Assembly (NCBI GenBank): GCA_934675625.1
Contig: CAKURH010000008.1
Location: 1-55,406, forward strand
Length of the DNA stretch: 55,406 nt
Origin: an uncultured Kiritimatiellota bacterium
GTDB taxonomy: Bacteria; Verrucomicrobiota; Kiritimatiellia; RFP12; UBA1067
Direction: 5' to 3'
Positions 1 through 6,931 of the stretch are shown piece after piece. The notes beneath the pieces are model-generated. The model saw only the letters and a list, made by a program, of their open reading frames with translations. It searched no databases and was not told the origin of the DNA. Made by a program: the position numbers and the translations under genes. How positions within the stretch are numbered: the first letter of the stretch is position 1; each line of letters opens with the position of its first letter.

Positions 1-121
1 GCAGAGCGATGCCACCCCGGCAATCACGCCGAGCAGGCCAGATGTCAGATCACGGGCGACTTGCGGAGAGCGTTTGCCCCCCCCCCCCCCGATAATTGCA
101 GTTTTTCACGTGTTTACGCAT
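1..121 (-). CDS. N-terminus of unknown secreted/membrane protein with poly-G tract (partial, out of frame here)
   Basis: An ATG at 119-121 (minus) is preceded by a strong Shine-Dalgarno sequence (AAAGGAGAA, 126-134). The first codons read M-R-K-H-V-K-N-C-N-Y-R and then enter a run of 14 G (C at 77-90 on the plus strand). As written, the frame stops after about 19 codons. With one G fewer (13) or two more (16) the frame stays open to the window edge and runs into a hydrophobic stretch (LLGVIAGVASL) that would suit a signal peptide or membrane anchor. The body of the gene lies outside the window, so its function is unknown. It lies downstream of the sialidase gene but is separated from it by a terminator, so it is probably transcribed on its own. 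Confidence 0.55.
77..90 (-). repeat. Poly-G(14) homopolymer near the start of a gene
   Basis: Fourteen consecutive C on the plus strand, read as G in the gene that starts at 121. The tract spans codons 11-15 and sets the reading frame of the rest of the protein. A count equal to 1 modulo 3 would be in frame; the count here is not. Such tracts are classical slipped-strand phase-variation sites, but they are also prone to sequencing error. Confidence 0.8.
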
Positions 122-220
122 GATTTTCTCCTTTGTTTGAAGATGGTACATATTGTATCATAAATTCCGTCTCAGTATATACATCTTTTGACATAAAAAA
201 ATGTGTTTTATCGGGCAGTC

Positions 221-258
221 AAAAAAAGAGACACAGCCGCGACTTCCTACTGTGTCTC
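221..258 (-). terminator. Intrinsic terminator of the sialidase-ended operon
   Basis: On the minus strand a 9-bp perfect stem (GAGACACAG / CTGTGTCTC, 228-236 and 250-258) with a 13-nt loop is followed at once by seven T (221-227). It lies 30 nt past the stop of the sialidase-like gene and is the only convincing intrinsic terminator found for the long operon upstream. Confidence 0.85.
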
Positions 259-289
259 AAATTCGGGGAATGGCACCAAGGCTCACGGA

Positions 290-1360
290 CTACCGCGCGT
301 GGCCGGGAATCGGCGCGGACGTGACGACGACGGTCGCGTTCGACGGCGTCCCCGTATACCAGGCACAGAGGTCGGCCTCGCCGCGAAACCGCGTGACGTT
401 CACGTTGCCGGCGTCCCATGTGCGCGGCTCAAAGCCCTTGGCGAGGATCTCCGGCTCCGGCCAGGCCACCGGATGGAAGAAGATGAAGTCCGCCTTCGCG
501 ACGCGCCGCTTGAGCTGGCGCGCGCCGCGCTGGTAGTAGTAGTTCGCGACAAGCCCCGTCTGCGGGTCGTAGACGAGGCTCGGCGTCGACTCCCACACGT
601 CGCCGATGTTCGTCCGCGCCTTCGTCCACGTCTTGCCGCCATCCGCGCTCGTGACCTGAAACTGCGTGCCGAGGCCCTGCTCGCAGCGCCCGATGACGAG
701 CAGCCGCCCGCCGCCGAGCGAGACGAGGGACGGCTCCGTCACCCACTCCTTCACGGACAGGCCGCTCTCGACCGTCCGCAGCTCCCACGTGCGCCCGTCG
801 TCCGCGCTCACGAGAAGACCCCAGGCATTCCCGCCGTCCTTGCGGTACTGGCCCGCGAACCACGGCGAGACGAGGCCGAGGCCCGGGACATGCACAATGT
901 CCGTGACCTGCATGGGCATCGGGTCAGGACGCAGCGAGGCGATCCGCTCGAACGCGACGCCGTCCGTCGAGCGGTAGAGCTCGTGACGCCGCCGTTCCGG
1001 CGCGCCCCAGCCACGCACCCACGCGAGGACGGCCCCCGTCGAGTCGAGGCCGATGCCCTCGTTGACCTCACCGACCGCCGGGTCGGCCGCGACCGCCGTC
1101 TCGCCCGACCACGTGCACCCGCCGTCCGCCGAGACCTTCGCGTAGACGTCACGGCTTCCCGCAGCGATCCCGTGCCCGTCCGCCGGCCTTGCGCTGTCAC
1201 GGCTGTAGGTGCAGACGACGCGGTCGCCGAACGCCTGAATCATGGGCCAGGCGTTGTAGCCCGGCGCGTCTTGGACGGCGACGGCGTTCGTTGGCGGCGG
1301 GCAGTCCGCCAGGAGGGATGCGCTCATCAGTGAAAAAAGAACGGCGCCTTCAAATCGCAT
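290..1360 (-). CDS. Secreted sialidase-like (BNR/Asp-box) exoenzyme
   Basis: A 356-residue protein with an N-terminal signal sequence (MRFEGAVLFSLMSASLLA). Repeated Asp-box motifs of the S-x-D-G-G-x-T-W type (SADGGCTW, SADDGRTW, SADGGKTW, plus a degenerate STDGVAF) are diagnostic of the six-bladed sialidase fold. It would act outside the cytoplasm on terminal sugars of glycans; the exact sugar cannot be read from the sequence, because Asp-boxes also occur in non-sialidases. The start at 1360 has the Shine-Dalgarno sequence GAAGGAAAA. It is the last gene of the long minus-strand operon, 152 nt after the SSS symporter, with its own extended -10 element (TGCTATCAT, hexamer 1436-1441) in that gap. 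A terminator follows at 221-258. Confidence 0.82.
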   Translation of the reverse strand: MRFEGAVLFSLMSASLLADCPPPTNAVAVQDAPGYNAWPMIQAFGDRVVCTYSRDSARPADGHGIAAGSRDVYAKVSADGGCTWSGETAVAADPAVGEVNEGIGLDSTGAVLAWVRGWGAPERRRHELYRSTDGVAFERIASLRPDPMPMQVTDIVHVPGLGLVSPWFAGQYRKDGGNAWGLLVSADDGRTWELRTVESGLSVKEWVTEPSLVSLGGGRLLVIGRCEQGLGTQFQVTSADGGKTWTKARTNIGDVWESTPSLVYDPQTGLVANYYYQRGARQLKRRVAKADFIFFHPVAWPEPEILAKGFEPRTWDAGNVNVTRFRGEADLCAWYTGTPSNATVVVTSAPIPGHAR

Positions 1361-1512
1361 ACGAGAATTTTCCTTCGAGGGTTAAGATTCATCCGCACGG
1401 CCATCTCCGCCGATGGCTGCGGAACATTTGAAGATATGATAGCATATCCGTTCCGCACCGGTCAAGGTGTGGCAGACAACCATTTCGCTGTCCAGGGGGC
1501 GGAATGCGATCA

Positions 1513-3150
1513 TCAGAATCCGCAGATGAACTTGCCGACGGCGCCCATCGAGGCGAAGATCGCCACCGAGAAGAGGAAGGTGTAGAGGACGCCCTTCCCC
1601 GCATCGCGTCCGTCCGCGCGCACGAGCGCCTTGAAGCGCGCCTGGACTTCCGGCGGCTCCGGCTTCGTCACGAGCGTCGCCGTCAGCCAGCAGACCGTCG
1701 TCACGCCCGCGCCGACCAGGAGCTTCTGCCACGCGGCCAGCGTCGGCGCGCCGCAGTTCGGCAGCACGACCTCCAGGACAACGGCGGCGATCAGCGCGGC
1801 GACGATGCCGACGATCTCGCTCCAGGCGTTGATGCGCATCCAGAACCACCGCAGGAGGAAGATCGGGCCCGACCCCGCGCCGATGAGCAGCATGAGGTCA
1901 AACGCCGTCTTTGCGGACGTGAGAAGCGGCGCGATCAGGCACGCGAGAACCATGAAAGCAACCATCACGAGCCGCGCCGCCCAGATCAGCTCGCGGTCAC
2001 CGGCCTGCGGGCGCACAAAGCGCCGGTAGAAGTCGTTGACGACGTAGGACGAGCCCATCGTCAGGTGCGCGGCGACCGTCGAGAAGAGCGCGGCCATCAT
2101 CGAGGCGGCGACCACGCCGAACCAGCCGCTCGGCACCTTCGTCAGCATGGCCGAGTAGGCCATGTCGCCGCCGACGAGCTTCGGGTCGACGGACGGGAAC
2201 GCCTTCTGGATGTCCGACAGTTCCGGGAACACGATCAGCGAGCAGAAGCCCACGATGTACCACGGCCACGGACGGATTGCGTAGTGGATGAAGTTGAAGA
2301 AGAGCGTGCCGCCCATGGCGTGCCCCTCGCTCTTCGCGGACATGATGCGCTGGACGATGTAGCCGCCGCCGCCCGGCTCCGACCCCTGCTTCCAGACCGC
2401 CCACCACTGCACGGCGAGCGGAATGACAAGAAGCGAGAAGACGGCGTCCGTGTCGGAGAAGTCCGGGAAGATCGAAAGCTTCCCCGCGAGCGCCGGATGC
2501 GCCGCCAGCCCGGCAAGGCCGCCGACTTCCGGGAGTCCGAGGGCATAGAACATCGCGGCGAACGCGCCGACCATGATGACGAGGAAGAGGAAGAAGTCCG
2601 TATAGACCGCGCCGCGCAGACCGGCGATCGCGACGTAGACGATCGAGAACACGCCCGTGAAAACCAGCACCGTCGTCGCGGAGCAGCCGAACAGGATGAC
2701 GCCGATCTTGAGTCCGCCGAGGACGACCGCGCCCATCACGAGCAGATTGAGGATGACGCCGAGGTAGACGCCGCGCAGGGCGCGCAGAAACGCCGCCGGC
2801 TTCCCCGAATAGCGCAGCTCGTAGAACTCGACATCCGTCGTCACGCCCGTCCGCACCCACAGCTTCGAGTAGATGAAGACAGTGAACACGCTCGTGATCA
2901 GGAACGCCCACCAGACCCAGTTGCCGGCAAGGCCATCCTTTCGGATGATTTCCGTGAAGAGGTTCGCCGAGTCCGTCGACGTGCAGGCGGCCGTCATCGA
3001 GAAGCCGAGAAGCCACCACGGCATGGAACGCCCCGCGAGCAGGAAGTCCTTCGACGTGCCGCGATTCATCCGTGCGGCCACGAGGGGAATCGCGACGAGA
3101 ATCGCGAAGAACCCCGCGACCATCCACCAGTCCAAAGTCTGCATCAGCAT
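1513..3150 (-). CDS. SSS-family sodium:solute symporter
   Basis: A 545-residue polytopic membrane protein rich in hydrophobic helices. The N-terminal region (KDFLLAGRSMPWWLLGFSM, then TSTDSANLFTEI) is characteristic of the SSS family (SGLT/NanT/PutP type), which couples sodium entry to uptake of sugars, sialic acids or organic acids. It starts at ATG 3150 inside the end of the DUF1116 gene (7-nt overlap, ATGCTGA), implying translational coupling. A Shine-Dalgarno-like AAAGGAC lies upstream. The neighbouring sialidase-like exoenzyme makes a sialic acid or another released sugar a reasonable substrate, but that is inference from context only. Confidence 0.88.
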   Translation of the reverse strand: MLMQTLDWWMVAGFFAILVAIPLVAARMNRGTSKDFLLAGRSMPWWLLGFSMTAACTSTDSANLFTEIIRKDGLAGNWVWWAFLITSVFTVFIYSKLWVRTGVTTDVEFYELRYSGKPAAFLRALRGVYLGVILNLLVMGAVVLGGLKIGVILFGCSATTVLVFTGVFSIVYVAIAGLRGAVYTDFFLFLVIMVGAFAAMFYALGLPEVGGLAGLAAHPALAGKLSIFPDFSDTDAVFSLLVIPLAVQWWAVWKQGSEPGGGGYIVQRIMSAKSEGHAMGGTLFFNFIHYAIRPWPWYIVGFCSLIVFPELSDIQKAFPSVDPKLVGGDMAYSAMLTKVPSGWFGVVAASMMAALFSTVAAHLTMGSSYVVNDFYRRFVRPQAGDRELIWAARLVMVAFMVLACLIAPLLTSAKTAFDLMLLIGAGSGPIFLLRWFWMRINAWSEIVGIVAALIAAVVLEVVLPNCGAPTLAAWQKLLVGAGVTTVCWLTATLVTKPEPPEVQARFKALVRADGRDAGKGVLYTFLFSVAIFASMGAVGKFICGF

Positions 3151-4190
3151 GACGCACCGTCCTTTCTAACCTGCTCAAAACACGCCGCCGGCATGCGGGT
3201 CGAGCCCGCGCCCATCCAGCCGCCGTTCACGTCGATCATGCCGCCGTTGATGACGGGCCCCGTCCCGACGGCAATCGCATCGGGGTTGATGGGGCGAATC
3301 GATCCGCCCCAGCCTCGGCACTCCACGACCGAGCTGTCGCCGATCCACGGCAGCTGGTTCTCGCGCCGCGCCCCCGGCGTCAGGTACGGCCCCTCGATCA
3401 TCGGCGACGGCGCCGTCTGCCAGACGCCGTCAATCTTGACGCCGTAGTCGACGCCGTTGCCGCCGGCGGCGGTCATGAGGCCGCGTGTGCCGCGCTTCTC
3501 CAGCCCGAGCAGAAGTGCCCGGCTCGCGGCCTGTCCGAAGTTGTGCGTGAAGCGGTCGGCCGTCGCGAAATACGTCAGCAGGTCCGCCGCATTCGGACAT
3601 TTGAGCGCAAGCGGGATGATCGCGCGCGTGAAGAGCGCGTCGATGGCCTTCTGCGACGAGTGGAGTTCGTCGCCCATGCGGATCGCCTCCGCGAAAAGCG
3701 CCTTCATCGGGAAGCCTCCCTCCGCGCGCAAAACAGCCGCCAGCGGCGGAAAAAGCACCTCACGCATCCAGGCAAGATTCGCCGCAATCGCCGGCGAGTA
3801 GACGCCCCAGCCGCAGAAGCCGCCGCCGAAACGGCCTTCGGACGGAAACACGCCCGCGATGCCGCCTGTCTCGCGGTCTTCGACGACCAGAAGAGGAATC
3901 GACGGCGTGACAATTCCCGTGCCCGAACCGTTCGTCGCAAAATCACAGGCCGGCGCGCTCCGCACCTCGCCGGATTCCAGCAGGCGGATCGCCTCGTCCG
4001 CCGTCTTCGCCCACCCCTCCAGCAGACAGGCGTTGACCAGTCCGCGACGGTGCAGCGGACACATCCGGCCAAATGCGATCGGAGGCCCCGCATGCAGCAC
4101 CGTCCTGTCGGGGAGGCCGAGAAAATCCCCCGCTGTCCGCACGTCCACCCACCAGGGATCACCCCTGAACCGCAACTCTTCAGGCCTCAT
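3144..4190 (-). CDS. DUF1116 family protein (AllG/YlbE-like, lone subunit)
   Basis: A 348-residue protein that follows the E. coli YlbE/AllG pattern block by block: VLHAGPPIAFGRMC near residue 31 (E. coli ILHAGPPITWEKMC), AWMREVLFPPL, EAIRMGDELH, GGNGVDYGVKI, WIGDSSVVE, and the C-terminal ACFEQ. YlbE/AllG is a subunit of the oxamate carbamoyltransferase of anaerobic allantoin degradation, where it works with FdrA/AllF and AllH. Neither partner is present in this window, and this protein is shorter than YlbE (about 420). Its reaction here is therefore uncertain. The start at 4190 has a strong Shine-Dalgarno sequence (AAAGGAGAA) and overlaps the preceding metallohydrolase gene by 11 nt. Confidence 0.85.
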   Translation of the reverse strand: MRPEELRFRGDPWWVDVRTAGDFLGLPDRTVLHAGPPIAFGRMCPLHRRGLVNACLLEGWAKTADEAIRLLESGEVRSAPACDFATNGSGTGIVTPSIPLLVVEDRETGGIAGVFPSEGRFGGGFCGWGVYSPAIAANLAWMREVLFPPLAAVLRAEGGFPMKALFAEAIRMGDELHSSQKAIDALFTRAIIPLALKCPNAADLLTYFATADRFTHNFGQAASRALLLGLEKRGTRGLMTAAGGNGVDYGVKIDGVWQTAPSPMIEGPYLTPGARRENQLPWIGDSSVVECRGWGGSIRPINPDAIAVGTGPVINGGMIDVNGGWMGAGSTRMPAACFEQVRKDGASC

Positions 4191-5457
4191 CGCCGATTTC
4201 TCCTTTCATCTTCAGATCCTTCAAATGTTCCGACACCGTGTGCAACGCAAGAAACAAAGCGTCCGGCATGCCACAGCCGACCTCGCCGATCAGCTTGCGC
4301 GCCAACGTGACGGGCTCGGCCTCGACCGGCACGCCGTCCGCCACGTAGGCGCGGATCTTCTCGCCGTAAAGCCGGACACGCGCGACCGAATACGCCAATG
4401 CATCCGCAACGGCTTTCTCGCCCCGAATCACGTCGCCGAGGCCGTCGTAATCGTGTCCGCACACGATGTTCGAGAGGCCCGCCGCCGACAGCTTCGCGAG
4501 CGTCGTGCGATAGGCGGGAAGCGAGCGGTAGAAGCCGATGCCCTGCGTCGGCGTGCCGTTCCCCTGAAGCGAATCACCCGTGAAGGCGGTGTTCGTCTGC
4601 GTGTCGATCCACGTGAGGCAGTCGTCGTCGTGCCCCGGCGTCGCCAGTGCGCGGAAGCGTCCCGCAAGAAGCTCGCCCTCCGCGAGCAGGCGATCCGGCT
4701 CGACGCCCTTCAGGTACGACTGTGGCGGCGGCGAGTTGTGCGGAAAGCGCGTCCGCACGCGAATCGCGACCTTCACCGGATCGCGCAGGGCGTCCGCCGC
4801 CGAGGCGAGCGTCGCCGTCTTGAGGCCGTAGCGCGTCACGAGCGCGTGGTGTCCGCCGATGTGGTCGCCGTGCACGTGCGTGTTCAGAAGCCAGCCGATG
4901 TCGGACGGTTTCAGTCCGAGGTCGGCGAGCGCGGGGATGAGGTAGCGTTCGGGTTCGAGATGCGACGAGTCGATCAGCACGTTCGTCTCGCCACGCACGA
5001 GGATGACGCCCGTCCAGACGGGGCCGAAAGGAACCTTCAGAAGGTAGGTGTCCGGCAGGACTTCCTCGAATGTCGGGCGCTTGCGGAAGATGCGCCCGGT
5101 CGCGAGGTCGAGGTAGTCGGTGTTGTCCTTCGACGTGTCCGCGTTCTCGGCGACAAGGACGCGCGCGTCCGGTGAAACGAGGATGTGGTGCCACTGGCCG
5201 GCACGCACGTTGTAGAGCTTCAGCGGCTCCATCGGCACGCGCGCGGCCTTCTCGCCGACGAGGAGCGTCGCCTGTCCGGCGAGCAGCACGAACGTCTCGT
5301 CCGTCCGATTGTGCCGTTCGAGTTCAGCGAGGTTTTCCGCGTCGAAGCGCGGCGCGTAGTTGAGCCCGGCCAGCGTCCACTTGGCGTTGGCGACAAGGCG
5401 ACGATATCCCTCGCCGGAATGTTCTAGGATGTCTATTCCATTCATTTTGCCATTCAT
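4180..5457 (-). CDS. Cupin domain fused to metallo-beta-lactamase-fold hydrolase
   Basis: A 425-residue protein. Residues about 1-115 look like a small cupin barrel (GQATLLVGEK, then AGQWHHILVSPDARVLV). The rest is a metallo-beta-lactamase fold with the metal motif NTHVHGDHIGGHH, a downstream TPGHDDD histidine, the FTGDSLQG aspartate and the CGHDYDG histidine, so the full two-metal site seems present. Members of this superfamily hydrolyse lactones, thioesters or phosphoesters; lactonase activity would fit the sugar-acid operon but is inferred. The ATG at 5457 overlaps the upstream stop as ATGA. A longer frame upstream merely runs antisense-free through the previous gene and has no supporting start signal. 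Met at 5445 is an alternative start. Confidence 0.85.
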   Translation of the reverse strand: MNGKMNGIDILEHSGEGYRRLVANAKWTLAGLNYAPRFDAENLAELERHNRTDETFVLLAGQATLLVGEKAARVPMEPLKLYNVRAGQWHHILVSPDARVLVAENADTSKDNTDYLDLATGRIFRKRPTFEEVLPDTYLLKVPFGPVWTGVILVRGETNVLIDSSHLEPERYLIPALADLGLKPSDIGWLLNTHVHGDHIGGHHALVTRYGLKTATLASAADALRDPVKVAIRVRTRFPHNSPPPQSYLKGVEPDRLLAEGELLAGRFRALATPGHDDDCLTWIDTQTNTAFTGDSLQGNGTPTQGIGFYRSLPAYRTTLAKLSAAGLSNIVCGHDYDGLGDVIRGEKAVADALAYSVARVRLYGEKIRAYVADGVPVEAEPVTLARKLIGEVGCGMPDALFLALHTVSEHLKDLKMKGEIGDEA

Positions 5458-5852
5458 CTTGATTGTTCTTTCTTTTTCATGAGAAATTCGTTCACCGGAG
5501 GAAAACAGCAATTCCCGTCGCCGAAACCTCGACGTCGAATCGCTCCACAGTCCCAGCCGACCCGAACATCCGACTCCCAGAAGGAGAGGGAGCCATCGCC
5601 GTCGTCGTCCCGGCCGAAGGTGATTTCGACATTGTTGGACGGCGTTCCGCCAAACGCAAGATCGAACTTCAGCCCGCACACGCTGGGCATCGCCCGATCA
5701 AGCGAATGGCAAGCCGTCACTTCCGTGTCGGCAAATTCCGACACCGACAACGGCGGGAGGGGACGGGCGAGGGCCGACCCGACAACGTAGGAAAACAGCG
5801 CAAAAGCAAGAACCGACTTCATCGTCATGGATTTCATTACCATTGCCGTCAT
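5454..5852 (-). CDS. Small secreted protein with EF-hand-like acidic loop
   Basis: A 132-residue protein with a signal peptide (VLAFALFSYVVGSALA) after several clustered Met codons (5852, 5843, 5837, 5828, 5822), so the exact start is uncertain. The mature part has an acidic loop, GRDDDGDGSLSFWESD, followed by VRVGWDCGA. This resembles a calcium-binding EF-hand/dockerin loop, although no full pair of helices is evident. Its stop overlaps the next start (ATGA), and it begins 2 nt after the previous stop, so it is co-translated with its neighbours. It could be a partner or adaptor of the giant hydrolase upstream. I do not recognise a named family. Confidence 0.7.
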   Translation of the reverse strand: MTAMVMKSMTMKSVLAFALFSYVVGSALARPLPPLSVSEFADTEVTACHSLDRAMPSVCGLKFDLAFGGTPSNNVEITFGRDDDGDGSLSFWESDVRVGWDCGAIRRRGFGDGNCCFPPVNEFLMKKKEQSR

Positions 5853-5854
5853 TT

Positions 5855-6931
5855 CTATGGACGGCGCTCGCCAAGGTTGCCGGGATTGGGGCAGAGGTTC
5901 GTCTTCATGTCCCATTCGAGATTGCGGTCGAGCGGCGTCGGGTTGAGGTAGTAGAGGAAGCGCACGGAGATGATGCCGCGTTCGAGGTCACCCGAGAACT
6001 TGAAATCGCCATAGATCTTGCCGTAGTAGGCTTCGGCAAGGTTGCCCCTCTCGTCGTACCGAGAGCGTATGCGGAACGTGTAGCAGCGGTTGTCGTCCGT
6101 GTCGTCGAAGTACTGGCACTCCCAGGTCCCTGTCCGCTCAATGCGCTTGCGCATGCCCCGATGTCGGACGACACGCGCACCCCTGCCCCTATCGCTGCCG
6201 TGCCGGATCTTGATTCCTGAAGTGGGGTCGGACTGCAATTCGGAAATGCAGTCGTCCATGCCCGTCGGGCGAATCGTCTGGACGAGATCGTAGAAAAGAA
6301 CGTCCCCTTCTGAAGCGATTGCGCGAAGAAAGCGTCGTTCCTTCCCCGTAATCTGCAGCTCCGACGCAATCTCCAGGTCGGCGGTCTCGCCATGCCCATA
6401 CGGCGGCAGCCAATCCCCCTTCATCATGTCGAGGCGCAGAACGGCGTTCGTCCCCTGAAGGCCGAGAAGCCCCTGACGCCAGTTGCGCCATTCGACCTGT
6501 TTGACCATGAGCGGAATCGGATGCTCCACTCGCTGAAGCGCAATCGTGACAACCAGGTTGTCCGGCTGCCAATTTCCAAGCATCGATTTACTGCTGAATC
6601 GATGGCCGGTGCCCTGTCCTGGCTTGTAATATCCGAGAGGCGGAACCCTGACTGCGCATCCAGCCCTTCCGATGTTTGTCTTCCCGCGCAGCCAACACAT
6701 TCCGGCGGCATCTGTCGTCTGAAAATCTTCATTGACTGGTGCAGATTCCGTCCACACACGCCATCCGTTGTCGTTTCCGAATCCTCCACGTACAGTAGCG
6801 CCCCGAAGAGGCTCTTTCGTAACTGCATCAATAACATATGCGCCAATTTTTGCCGTATCGGAATGTGCCTGCTCCATGCCGCAAAAGCACAAGCCAACAC
6901 AGGCAACCGCTTTTTTCAGAACTCTATTCAT
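5855..6931 (-). CDS. Secreted protein with carboxypeptidase-regulatory-like N-terminal domain, unknown function
   Basis: A 358-residue protein starting at ATG 6931, chosen because AAGGAGG lies 6 nt upstream. It has a signal peptide (VACVGLCFCG). Right after it comes an Ig-like segment with the 'IGAYVIDAVTKEPLRGATV' signature of carboxypeptidase-regulatory/transthyretin-like folds. The remainder (about 110-358) is not recognised; it is rich in Trp, Tyr and charged residues and ends with LNPTPLDRNLEWDMKTN. It overlaps the stop of the giant hydrolase gene by 8 nt. This pairing suggests that the three secreted proteins (giant, this one, small) act together at the cell surface. Confidence 0.75.
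   Translation of the reverse strand: MNRVLKKAVACVGLCFCGMEQAHSDTAKIGAYVIDAVTKEPLRGATVRGGFGNDNGWRVWTESAPVNEDFQTTDAAGMCWLRGKTNIGRAGCAVRVPPLGYYKPGQGTGHRFSSKSMLGNWQPDNLVVTIALQRVEHPIPLMVKQVEWRNWRQGLLGLQGTNAVLRLDMMKGDWLPPYGHGETADLEIASELQITGKERRFLRAIASEGDVLFYDLVQTIRPTGMDDCISELQSDPTSGIKIRHGSDRGRGARVVRHRGMRKRIERTGTWECQYFDDTDDNRCYTFRIRSRYDERGNLAEAYYGKIYGDFKFSGDLERGIISVRFLYYLNPTPLDRNLEWDMKTNLCPNPGNLGERRP

Noticed and set aside
5458..5679. An N-terminal extension of the cupin-metallohydrolase up to 5679
   Set aside because: The added residues are out-of-frame reading of the small secreted protein; the ATGA overlap at 5457 and the cupin start explain the true N-terminus.
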